64,000 nt of DNA from Flavobacteriales bacterium (GTDB lineage Bacteria > Bacteroidota > Bacteroidia > Flavobacteriales_F > PHOS-HE28): the NCBI GenBank assembly GCA_019912395.1, contig JAIOIH010000066.1, positions 1-64,000 of the forward strand, written 5' to 3'. A program made the position numbers and the translations under genes. This document shows, in pieces, positions 11,604 through 19,487 of this stretch. The stretch's first letter is position 1; the number at the start of each line of letters is the position of its first letter. The notes beneath the pieces were generated by a model. That model was given only the letters and a program-made list of their open reading frames with translations, ran no database searches and was not told the DNA's origin.

Positions 11604-12164
11604 TCACACCCCGCTCTTCCGCTCCCGCTTCAGCGCCGCCGCCAGCAGATGCACCAGTTTACCGGCCTCTTCCTTCGTTAACCCTCTGCCAAATGCCACC
11701 TTCTTCTCGTGGTATTCAAATCCCAGGCGCTCGGCACCGCGGGTCCAAAAGGAATCGCTCATCTGCCACTTCCACGAGGTCTCGTCCATGTTCAGCAGGC
11801 CGAAGCGCTTGATGTTGGCGATAAAATAGCGGTTGGCTTTCCCGAGCCGGAAGAGGCTGTCCTTGATGATGAGTTCGCCGTCCTGGACGCGCCAAAGCTC
11901 AAAGCCCTTCAGCCGCCAAAGCACCACGTGGAATATGCGCACCTCGAAGTAGATCCAAAAGGCAAGCAGGATGACCAGGGGGATGAACATGTCCTTCTCC
12001 ACACCCCGCGAGAGTTCATGGAGGAACACGTAGCCGCATGCCGTCCAGGCCAACAACCATCCAATGAGCAGGAATTCCTTGGAGCGAGGCAGGCGACTGC
12101 TGATCACCACACTCAGACTGTCGTCTTGCTGCCGATAGCTGACCCGTTCACTGATGAACTCCAT
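11604..12164 (-). CDS. Membrane protein of unknown function (186 aa)
   Basis: I do not recognise a named family. Two hydrophobic segments lie near residues 31-50 and 60-80 (LLIGWLLAWTACGYVFLHEL, MFIPLVILLAFWIYFEV). They are followed by a soluble half with a beta-rich pattern (FELWRVQDGELIIKDS) resembling bacterial PH-like domains fused to two-helix membrane anchors. The start overlaps the end of bshA by 17 bp on the same strand, so it is cotranscribed with it. No link to bacillithiol is evident apart from this coupling. Confidence 0.75.
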   Translation of the reverse strand: MEFISERVSYRQQDDSLSVVISSRLPRSKEFLLIGWLLAWTACGYVFLHELSRGVEKDMFIPLVILLAFWIYFEVRIFHVVLWRLKGFELWRVQDGELIIKDSLFRLGKANRYFIANIKRFGLLNMDETSWKWQMSDSFWTRGAERLGFEYHEKKVAFGRGLTKEEAGKLVHLLAAALKRERKSGV

Positions 12165-13296
12165 TTGCTTTCACTTGATCCACCACCTTTTCATACAGTG
12201 CTTCATAAATGGGCAGGACACGACTGATGTCGAATCGTTCCGCAGCGCTCCGGGCCCCTTTTCGGTATTCCTCCAAGGTGCCATCGTCCTTCAGGATGGC
12301 CAGTGAATTGGTGGTCATTCGGGCGGTATCCCCCACGTCGTTCAGCAATCCCGCAACACCATCTTCCACCACTTCGGAAAGTCCTCCGGCGTTGGTGCTT
12401 ACCACCGGCACCCCACAGGCCATGGCCTCCAGTGCCGCCAATCCGAAGCTCTCTGTCTCACTGGCCAGCACAAAGAGGTCGCAGCTTGCCAGTACCGCCT
12501 CGGGGTCGGTCATCTTTCCCAGGAAGAGCACATCATCGCAGGTACCATTGGCACGGCACATGATCTCGGCCGCGTTCCGGTCCGGTCCGTCGCCGATCAA
12601 CAGCAGGCGGGCCGGCAGCTGCTGGTGTACGCCCAGGAACACGGTGAGAATATCCAGCACCCGCTTCACCGGTCGGAAATTACTGACGTGTACCAATAGC
12701 CGCTCCCCGTTCGGTGCAAAGCGGCGGCGCATCTCCTGGTCCACCTCCGCCACATAGCGCTCCATGCGGATGAAGTTGGGGATCACCTGGATGTCCCGCT
12801 TAACCGGAAAGTGCTCGAAAGTCTCCTTCCGCAAGCTCTCGGAAACGGCAGTGACCGCATTGCTGTGTTCAATGGCAAAGGTGATCACCGGCTCAAAGCT
12901 GGGGTCGCGGCCCACCAAGGTGATGTCCGTTCCGTGCAACGTGGTGATGAAGGGGATACGGATGCCTTGCGCCTTCAGGATCTGTTGTGCCAGCCAAGCC
13001 GCCGATGCATGCGGTATGGCGTAATGCACATGCAGGAGGTCGAGCCGTTCATGCTTCACCACGTCCACCAGCTTGCTCGTAAGTACCAGCTCGTAGGGCT
13101 GGTAGTCGAACAGTGGATAGTCGCTCACGCGGACCTCGTGATAGAAGATGTTGGCCATGCCGCTGCCAAGGCGCACGGGCCTGTCGTAGGTGATGAAATG
13201 CACGATATGGCCCTCCTCGGCCAAGGCAAGCCCCAATTCAGTGGCCACCACCCCCGATCCGCCGAAGGTGGGGTAACAAACAATTCCGATGCGCAT
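12148..13296 (-). CDS. bshA: N-acetyl-alpha-D-glucosaminyl L-malate synthase BshA
   Basis: GT4-family glycosyltransferase catalysing the first step of bacillithiol synthesis, transfer of GlcNAc from UDP-GlcNAc to L-malate. The N-terminus MRIGIVCYPTFGGSGVVATELG, then HVHYAIPHA, TLHGTDITLVG, a GT4 block NFRPVKRV, and the ESFGLAALEAMACGVPVVSTNAGG nucleotide-sugar motif all fit BshA. Start 13296 gives 382 aa, normal for the family; the frame is open 117 codons further upstream without homology. A GACCTTTG sequence, one base from the -7 consensus, lies about 25-30 bases upstream. bshB and bshC are not in this window. Confidence 0.93.
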   Translation of the reverse strand: MRIGIVCYPTFGGSGVVATELGLALAEEGHIVHFITYDRPVRLGSGMANIFYHEVRVSDYPLFDYQPYELVLTSKLVDVVKHERLDLLHVHYAIPHASAAWLAQQILKAQGIRIPFITTLHGTDITLVGRDPSFEPVITFAIEHSNAVTAVSESLRKETFEHFPVKRDIQVIPNFIRMERYVAEVDQEMRRRFAPNGERLLVHVSNFRPVKRVLDILTVFLGVHQQLPARLLLIGDGPDRNAAEIMCRANGTCDDVLFLGKMTDPEAVLASCDLFVLASETESFGLAALEAMACGVPVVSTNAGGLSEVVEDGVAGLLNDVGDTARMTTNSLAILKDDGTLEEYRKGARSAAERFDISRVLPIYEALYEKVVDQVKANGVHQ

Positions 13297-13446
13297 GGAG
13301 GTGTTCTTCAATAAGGGTGGCAAAGGTCGGCACCACATGTGGAACGGAGCGCCAAAACCCGCGGAACCCTTGCCGGGCCATCCAAGATCACACGGAACTT
13401 GGTTGATGGAAGCCCTTCGGCCTTTCGGATCCCCGATCACTTGGGC

Positions 13447-13454
13447 TACCTTTG
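13447..13454 (+). promoter_or_regulatory. -7 promoter element TACCTTTG of the serine operon
   Basis: Exact TAnnTTTG match 23 bases before the serC ATG at 13478. The spacing equals that seen at 1260-1267, and it decides the serC start against an upstream in-frame start at 13289. Confidence 0.65.
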
Positions 13455-13477
13455 CGATCCCAAAAAACAGCCCGGAC

Positions 13478-14566
13478 ATGCCCGCCACAACAAGTACCAA
13501 GGTCCACAACTTCAGCGCCGGACCATGCATCCTGCCCCCGGAGGTCTTCCAAAAAGCAGCCCAGGCGGTGCTGGACCTGGACGGTAGCGGACTGAGCATC
13601 CTGGAGATCAGCCACCGCAGCAAGCCCTTCGAGGCGATCATGGCCAATGCGCGACAACTGGTGAAGGACCTGTTGGACGCACCTTCACATTATGAGACGG
13701 TATTCCTGGGCGGTGGTGCGAGCATGGGCTTCCACCTCGTTCCGCAGAACTTCATGAAGCCCGGCGGCAAAGGGGCTTATGCCCATACGGGTGAGTGGTC
13801 CAAGCGCGCCATCAAGGAAGCCAAGATCGCCGGCGAGGCCGTGGTGGTGGCCAGCAGCGAGGACAAGAACTTCAATTACATCCCCAAGGGCTTTGCGATC
13901 CCCGGTGAGGCCGACTACTTCCACTTCACCAGCAACAACACCATCTACGGCACCCAGTACAAGCAGTTCCCCAAGAGCGTTGTACCGATGATCTGCGACA
14001 TGAGCAGCGACATCTTCAGCCGCCCGGTGAACGTGTCGGACTTTGCCCTGATCTATGCAGGCGCCCAGAAGAACATGGGGCCGGCCGGTGCCACCATGTA
14101 CCTTTTCAATCCAGAAGCCCTGGGGAAAACAGGCCGCACCCTGAGCCCCATGATGGACCTGGCCAACCATGCCGCCAAGGACAGCATGTACAACACCCCT
14201 CCGGTATTCCCGGTCTATGTGATCATGCTCACCCTGGAGTGGATGAAAAGCAATGGGGGCGTTGCCGGTATCCGGAAAAGGAACACGGCCAAGGCCGAAC
14301 TGCTGTACTCCACCGTGGATCGCCTGCCGATCTTCCAGGGCACCACAGCGAAGGAGGACCGCTCGGACATGAACGCCACCTTCATCCTGAAGGATGCCGC
14401 CTTGGAACCGGCCTTTGACGAAATGTGGAAGGCTGCCGGCATCAGCGGGATCCGCGGGCATCGGAGCGTGGGCGGGTATCGCGCGAGCATGTACAATGCG
14501 CTGCCCTTGGAAAGCGTAATGGCGCTGACGGAAGTGATGGAGGAATTTGCAAAAAAGAACGGTTAA
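13478..14566 (+). CDS. serC: Phosphoserine aminotransferase SerC
   Basis: PLP enzyme converting 3-phosphohydroxypyruvate and glutamate to 3-phosphoserine (second step of serine synthesis; also used in pyridoxal phosphate synthesis). The N-terminal HNFSAGPCILP motif, GGGASMGF phosphate-binding turn and GAQKNMGPAG with the Schiff-base Lys198 are present. It ends with GIRGHRSVGGYRASMYNALP, the SerC C-terminal signature. At 362 aa it is complete. It opens a four-gene operon; serA begins 5 bp after its stop. Confidence 0.97.
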   Translation: MPATTSTKVHNFSAGPCILPPEVFQKAAQAVLDLDGSGLSILEISHRSKPFEAIMANARQLVKDLLDAPSHYETVFLGGGASMGFHLVPQNFMKPGGKGAYAHTGEWSKRAIKEAKIAGEAVVVASSEDKNFNYIPKGFAIPGEADYFHFTSNNTIYGTQYKQFPKSVVPMICDMSSDIFSRPVNVSDFALIYAGAQKNMGPAGATMYLFNPEALGKTGRTLSPMMDLANHAAKDSMYNTPPVFPVYVIMLTLEWMKSNGGVAGIRKRNTAKAELLYSTVDRLPIFQGTTAKEDRSDMNATFILKDAALEPAFDEMWKAAGISGIRGHRSVGGYRASMYNALPLESVMALTEVMEEFAKKNG

Positions 14567-14571
14567 GCATC

Positions 14572-15546
14572 ATGCGCATTCACGCGAACGACGGTATTTC
14601 GGACGAGGCCAAGAGCCTGCTCCAGGAACAGGATTTCAAGATCACCACCCACCATGTCCCCCAGGACAAACTGGTGGACTATATCAACGCTGAAGGCGTC
14701 GATGCCCTGTTGGTCCGTAGCGCCACCAAGGTTCCCAAGGAACTGATCGATGCCTGCCCCGGGCTGAAGCTGATCGGTCGCGGAGGTGTTGGAATGGACA
14801 ACATCGATGTGGTCCATGCGGAGGAGAAAGGCCTCCGGGTGATCAACACACCGGCCAGCAGCAGCATCAGTGTGGCCGAACTGGTGATGGGGCACCTCTT
14901 CAACCTGATGCGCGACATGTACAAGGCCAACCGCCGCATGCCCAGCGAAGGGGGCACCGCCTTCAAGGAAATGAAGAAGGAGTACGGGAGCGGAACGGAG
15001 CTTCGCGGGAAGACCCTGGGCATCCTGGGGTTCGGCCGCATCGGGCGCTGGGTGGCCTGCTATGCCTTGGGTGCCGGCATGAAGGTGATCTATACCGACA
15101 ACAATGCCACGGTGGATTACGTGGAGATGGAATTCAATGGCTCCCCCTGCCGTGTCGGCGTGAAAATGGTGGGCATGGACGAACTGCTGTCCAAGAGCGA
15201 TGCGATCACCGTACACGTGGGGTCCAAGGGCAACAGCAAGATCGCACTTGGTGCCGAGGAGTTCGCCAAGATGAAACCGGGGATGGTGCTCGTGAACACC
15301 GCCCGCGGCAATTCCATCGATGAGCAGGCCCTGATCGCAGCCCTGAAGGATGGGCGGGTGAAGGCAGCAGGCTTGGACGTGTTCATGGACGAACCCACAC
15401 CCCATGCCGAGCTACTGAGCCTTCCCAACGTGTGCCTCAGCCCGCACATCGGTGCGGCCACCGTGGAAGCACAGGCGCGCGTGGGCAACGAGCTTGCGGA
15501 ACTGCTGATCGCATGGCGGGATGAGGTGACGGTGGGCCGCGGATGA
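14572..15546 (+). CDS. serA: D-3-phosphoglycerate dehydrogenase SerA, short form
   Basis: NAD-dependent dehydrogenase of the D-isomer hydroxyacid family, oxidising 3-phosphoglycerate to 3-phosphohydroxypyruvate. Seen: RSATKVP, the nucleotide-binding GILGFGRIGRWVA, NTARGNSIDE with the catalytic Arg, and DEPTPHAELL / SPHIGAAT with the catalytic His. It has 324 aa and stops right after the catalytic fold, so it lacks the ACT regulatory domain of longer SerA proteins and is probably not feedback-inhibited by serine through that route. Start 14572 follows serC by 5 bp; its stop overlaps the DUF1015 start by 4 bp. Confidence 0.93.
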   Translation: MRIHANDGISDEAKSLLQEQDFKITTHHVPQDKLVDYINAEGVDALLVRSATKVPKELIDACPGLKLIGRGGVGMDNIDVVHAEEKGLRVINTPASSSISVAELVMGHLFNLMRDMYKANRRMPSEGGTAFKEMKKEYGSGTELRGKTLGILGFGRIGRWVACYALGAGMKVIYTDNNATVDYVEMEFNGSPCRVGVKMVGMDELLSKSDAITVHVGSKGNSKIALGAEEFAKMKPGMVLVNTARGNSIDEQALIAALKDGRVKAAGLDVFMDEPTPHAELLSLPNVCLSPHIGAATVEAQARVGNELAELLIAWRDEVTVGRG

Positions 15547-16760
15547 TCCACGTGCGCCCCTTCCGGGCATGGCGCCCCGCGCCGCATACGGCCCACTTGG
15601 TCGGTTCCCGCTCCATCCTGAACTACTCCGTTGAGGAGCTCCGGGAAAAACTGGCGGGCAACCCCTACTCGTTCCTGCACATCGTGCATGCCGATCACGA
15701 CCGCGACGGCCTCTCGCGTGCGGAGCACTTTGACGGGGTGCGCCGCAAATTCATGGATTTCACCACGAGGGAGATCCTGCAGCGCGAAGAACATCCCGCG
15801 TACTACCTCTATGAGCAGAGTTGCGGAGCGTTCAGTTCAAGAGGCATCATTGGTGCGGTGGACGTGGCGGACTACCTCGATGGCCGGATCAAGGTACATG
15901 AGCATACGCTGACCGCCCGCGAGGAACTGTTCAAGGACTACCTCGACCATACCGGCATCAATGCCGAACCGGTACTGCTCGCGGTGCCGGATGCGCCCGA
16001 ACTGGAAGCCGCCTTGGACCGCATCGCGCTGCGGCCGGTATTGTACGACTTTCGCACCAACGACCAGGTGCGCCATCGCTTCTGGAAAGTGGATGCCCCT
16101 GATGATCTGCTTGCCTTGAGCCGACATTTCGAGCGCATGTCCGCGATGTACATCGCCGATGGGCACCATCGCTGTGCCAGCAGTGCCCGTCTTGCCGAAT
16201 ACTCCGGAGCGGCATCCGGCTCACCCAAGGCCGCCTTCCTCGCCTTCATGGTGCCCGAGCCCCAATTGCACATCTACAATTACGACCGTACCGTGAAAGG
16301 ATTGAACGGTCTTTCCACGGAGGAATTCCTCGCTGCCTTGGGAGGGGTCGGGCAACTGAAGGCATTGCCCGATGGACCTTCCGAACCGGAACCGGGCACC
16401 GTTCAGCTCTATCTGAGGGGGAGCTGGTACGAGCTGACGTTGCCATTGCCATCCGGTCCCAACCCGGTGAGCGCATTGGATGCCTCCTTGCTCAGTGAGT
16501 TCCTCCTCGGCCCTGTGCTGGGCATCGCCGACCTGCGTACCGATCCGCGCATCTCGTTCGTGCCGGGCACGCACGGCCCGGCCGAACTCGAGCAAGCCGT
16601 GCATTCAGGAAAGGCCGATGTGGCGTTCCATCTGCGCGCGGTATCCTTCAACGAGCTCCGGGCAGTGGCTGACAGTGGCGCTTGCATGCCGCCGAAGACC
16701 ACCTGGATCGAACCCAAGTTGCGCAGCGGCCTCACCATCTATTCCCTGGACGACAATTGA
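15543..16760 (+). CDS. DUF1015 family protein in the serine operon
   Basis: A 405-aa soluble protein of DUF1015 (COG4198). Conserved blocks seen include IKVHEHT near residue 120 and YIADGHHRCASS at 203-214; the GHHR motif resembles that of the ParB/sulfiredoxin-like fold, to which I believe the family belongs. It overlaps serA by ATGA upstream and yggS by TGATG downstream, so all four genes are tightly coupled. The operon has no phosphoserine phosphatase. A role in the last step or in serine/phosphoserine exchange is therefore an attractive inference, but I cannot assign an activity. Confidence 0.88.
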   Translation: MIHVRPFRAWRPAPHTAHLVGSRSILNYSVEELREKLAGNPYSFLHIVHADHDRDGLSRAEHFDGVRRKFMDFTTREILQREEHPAYYLYEQSCGAFSSRGIIGAVDVADYLDGRIKVHEHTLTAREELFKDYLDHTGINAEPVLLAVPDAPELEAALDRIALRPVLYDFRTNDQVRHRFWKVDAPDDLLALSRHFERMSAMYIADGHHRCASSARLAEYSGAASGSPKAAFLAFMVPEPQLHIYNYDRTVKGLNGLSTEEFLAALGGVGQLKALPDGPSEPEPGTVQLYLRGSWYELTLPLPSGPNPVSALDASLLSEFLLGPVLGIADLRTDPRISFVPGTHGPAELEQAVHSGKADVAFHLRAVSFNELRAVADSGACMPPKTTWIEPKLRSGLTIYSLDDN

Positions 16761-17437
16761 TGGACAAGGCGGCATTGGCAGCACGGTATGCCCGGGTGAA
16801 GGAAAACCTGCCAGCCCACGTTCTGCTTATCGCGGTAAGCAAGACGCGGACCGTGGAGGAGATACAGGCGCTCCACAACCTCGGGCACCGTGCCTTCGGC
16901 GAAAACTACCCCCAGGAATTGCGGGACAAGTATCCCCTGCTTCCGGATGATATCCAGTGGCACTTCATCGGCCACCTGCAGAGCAACAAGGTGAAATACA
17001 TCATTCCGTTCGTCCATTTGGTGCACGGGGTGGACCGCGAAAGCTTGCTGAATGAACTGGACAAGCGGGCGACCACTGCCGGACGCAGCATCGGTGTGCT
17101 CCTGCAGGTACACATCGCGGAGGAGGACACGAAGCATGGCTTCTCACCTGCGGAACTGCGCGCGCTCATCCAGCGTGGCGATCTCACCACCCGTTGGCCC
17201 TCGCTGCGCTTCCGGGGGCTGATGGGCATGGCCACCAACACGGACGACCTCGTGATGGTCCGCCGAGAGTTCGACGGGCTGGCTGCCTTGCGCGATGAGT
17301 TGCGACAGAGCGGGGCAGTGGACATGGACCTGTTCACCGAGCTCTCGATGGGCATGAGCGGTGACCTGGAGGAAGCGGTGGCCGCCGGGAGCACCATGGT
17401 GCGGATCGGCACGGCCATCTTCGGCGAGCGTGCATAA
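16760..17437 (+). CDS. PLP homeostasis protein, YggS/PROSC family
   Basis: Cytoplasmic 225-aa pyridoxal-phosphate carrier of the YggS/YBL036C family, controlling free PLP. The N-terminus has LLIAVSKTRTVEEI with the PLP-binding Lys28; GENYPQEL, WHFIGHLQSNK, LMGMATN and ELSMGMSGDLEEAVAAGSTMVRIG follow in the usual order. The start at 16760 shares its A with the TGA of the DUF1015 gene. Placement behind serC fits, since SerC is a PLP enzyme and a member of the PLP synthesis route. Confidence 0.95.
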   Translation: MDKAALAARYARVKENLPAHVLLIAVSKTRTVEEIQALHNLGHRAFGENYPQELRDKYPLLPDDIQWHFIGHLQSNKVKYIIPFVHLVHGVDRESLLNELDKRATTAGRSIGVLLQVHIAEEDTKHGFSPAELRALIQRGDLTTRWPSLRFRGLMGMATNTDDLVMVRREFDGLAALRDELRQSGAVDMDLFTELSMGMSGDLEEAVAAGSTMVRIGTAIFGERA

Positions 17438-17518
17438 CAATCCCGGTTCCGGCAGGCAACCACCTGGAAATGAGGCCGTCTTTTGGTTGTAGCTTCGTGG
17501 TACCAAGCCCTCCTCCCC

Positions 17519-18538
17519 ATGTTCCCATCGCGTCACCTCGCCAGCTTATCGGTCTGCCTCCTCCTCACCACCAGCCTGTCCGCACAGCGTAATTTGGAGA
17601 TGGGCGTCCAACTGGGTGTGGACCATTTCTCCGGTGACCTCGGCAATTGGGACGGTGCCGTGCAGTGGAACGGGATCCGCCCGGCCATGTCCATTACCTT
17701 CCGGGATTACCTGAACAATCCCAAACGCTACATCACCCGCGCCCTCACCACCGAGACACGGATCAGTTGGCATCGGTTGGGCTACAACGAACTCGCACCC
17801 ACCGGCGGCAAGTCCGGCGTCGAAATGCGCAACTACCGTAGAGGGCTGAATTTCCGCAACGACCTCTTCGGCATCAGCCAGCACTTGGTGCTCAACATGT
17901 ACCGCGAACCCTTCCAACCGCTCTATCAACAGCGCTTTTTCGCATTTTCGTTCGTCGGGGTCGGTCTTTTTTACGGGCGTCCCAAAGCGGACCTCTTCCA
18001 TGGCTCGATGGACATGACCAACCGCTACTACGCATGGGCGGACGGCACCATACGGGACAAGCCTCGCGGCGATGGGACCGCCATCGTGATCGGCCAGGAC
18101 GGCACCTACGAGACGGACCTGTATAGCTGGGTGATCGAGGGGGATGGCGGTGGCCGGGAAGCTACGGTGCTGAGCAAGCCGCCCAGCCCATGGCATGTGG
18201 GCGTTCCCATCGGCTTCGGCATGCGCTATATGGTGACCCGAGAAGTGTCCGTGGGCATGGAGCTCAGCTACTACATGTTCTTCACCGACATGCTGGATGC
18301 CGTGAGCAACCGCTATGCCACCTATGCGGAGATCGGCCAGGCCTATCCGGACAGCGCTTCCCAGTTCATGGCCCGCTATATCAGCGATCCCACGGGCTGG
18401 GGAACCAATGGCGAGGAGAGCATCTTCACCAGTCGTCGCGGTAATCCCGGCCTGCCCGATTCCTTCAGCTACCTGAGCGTGGAGGTGTGCTGGAAGTTCA
18501 AGCGCAGCCGCATGCGCCGCAGCTTCGTGAGCCTGTAG
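17519..18538 (+). CDS. Outer-membrane beta-barrel protein (DUF6089-like)
   Basis: Exported 339-aa protein with a signal peptide ending at SLSAQ and alternating hydrophobic beta-strand pattern throughout. The first strands (LEMGVQLGVDHFSGDLGN) and the middle FAFSFVGVGLFYGRPKA resemble the DUF6089 group of Bacteroidota barrels. The last stretch LSVEVCWKFKRSRMRRSF is a plausible closing strand with a basic tail. Start 17519 is chosen to open the signal peptide; the frame extends 12 codons upstream. No neighbour indicates a partner; role unknown. Confidence 0.75.
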   Translation: MFPSRHLASLSVCLLLTTSLSAQRNLEMGVQLGVDHFSGDLGNWDGAVQWNGIRPAMSITFRDYLNNPKRYITRALTTETRISWHRLGYNELAPTGGKSGVEMRNYRRGLNFRNDLFGISQHLVLNMYREPFQPLYQQRFFAFSFVGVGLFYGRPKADLFHGSMDMTNRYYAWADGTIRDKPRGDGTAIVIGQDGTYETDLYSWVIEGDGGGREATVLSKPPSPWHVGVPIGFGMRYMVTREVSVGMELSYYMFFTDMLDAVSNRYATYAEIGQAYPDSASQFMARYISDPTGWGTNGEESIFTSRRGNPGLPDSFSYLSVEVCWKFKRSRMRRSFVSL

Positions 18539-18703
18539 AGCCTTTCAATATCTCCTCGAACGCGGCTCCCGGCCTCCTTTCCGCCCATGCCTCGCCGGGA
18601 AATGATCCCGTAGGCACCGCGCTGCGATGATTTTCCGGCTGCGCCTGAACGAAAATTGACCAGCGGTCCAGCGCCCGATAGATCATGAACAGGCTTTTAG
18701 GGG

Positions 18704-18925
18704 TCATTCCGCCTTGCGTGCCGGTTTAGCGGCCGTTTTCTTCTTCACCTTCCGGGTAACGGGCGGTTTTGCAGCGGCCTTGATGGCAGCGGCGACCTCG
18801 GCGGCGGCTGCAGCCATACGCCGGGCGGTCTCCTCCTTGCGGCGGGCACGCGTATTACTGGACTTGGAAACGGTCTTGCCAAGAACGCTCTTGGTCTTTC
18901 TGAGTCTTGCTCTCTTCGTGGTCAT
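18704..18925 (-). CDS. Small lysine/alanine-rich histone H1-like protein (73 aa)
   Basis: Very basic protein starting MTTKRARLRKTKSVLGKTVS and ending in an Ala-Lys-Pro-rich tail (AAAKPPVTRKVKKKTAAKPA). The composition resembles histone H1-like DNA-binding tails known from several bacteria. Start 18925 was chosen because the frame upstream to 19117 loses this composition and shows nothing conserved. It stands alone on the minus strand between an outer-membrane barrel and a small lipoprotein. Possible nucleoid-associated protein; the assignment rests on composition only. Confidence 0.6.
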   Translation of the reverse strand: MTTKRARLRKTKSVLGKTVSKSSNTRARRKEETARRMAAAAAEVAAAIKAAAKPPVTRKVKKKTAAKPARKAE

Positions 18926-19052
18926 GGTGCTCCGGATTTTCTGCAAGCTAACCGTGAAATCCCCATGACCGGCCCTCCACTTCAGCTTGGTGCCGAAGAT
19001 CGGCCGGATCGCATTGTGAACTCGTGGCGAAGCGGGAATGGCCCCAAGCAGC

Positions 19053-19436
19053 CTATTGGCCCTGTGCCGGTTGGTTGATCCTGGCACATTCCTGCGTGGT
19101 GTCCACGCTGGCCTCACCGGGTTTTACCCCGCCATCGATCCACAGCACGATATCGCCAAACGCAGTATCCGTGCGGATCCGGCAGCCCTGAAGAAAGAGG
19201 TTGTCCCCCTCCTTCAATTGCAGGCTCCATTGGCGTTCCTCAGCCAAGGTGTCGCCGGAGCCCGGATCCACCACACCCAACAACGTATCCTTCTTGGATT
19301 GTGCCGCCCCGGCGGCATAGCTGACGATGCAATCCCTGCACTTGGCATGCAAGGTGGCGTTCAACAGCGGGTCCTCCTTTTTGCAGGAAGAGACCAATAC
19401 CGCACCGACCAGGAGCAATGGAAAGAGACCTCGCAT
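19053..19436 (-). CDS. Small lipoprotein of unknown function (127 aa)
   Basis: Begins MRGLFPLLLVGAVLVSSCKKED, a lipoprotein signal with lipobox VSSC. Two closely spaced Cys (CRDC) follow about 23 residues after the lipidated Cys, then a beta-rich domain with a single further Cys (QGCRI) and ECARIN near the end. I do not recognise the family. The Lys-Lys after the lipidated cysteine does not match the acidic surface-export signal known for Bacteroidota lipoproteins, so a periplasm-facing location is likelier. Confidence 0.7.
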   Translation of the reverse strand: MRGLFPLLLVGAVLVSSCKKEDPLLNATLHAKCRDCIVSYAAGAAQSKKDTLLGVVDPGSGDTLAEERQWSLQLKEGDNLFLQGCRIRTDTAFGDIVLWIDGGVKPGEASVDTTQECARINQPAQGQ

Positions 19437-19487
19437 GGGCGGAAAGTTATCCAAGAAGCTCCATTGGGGCATGAGCGCGTGCGCCGA

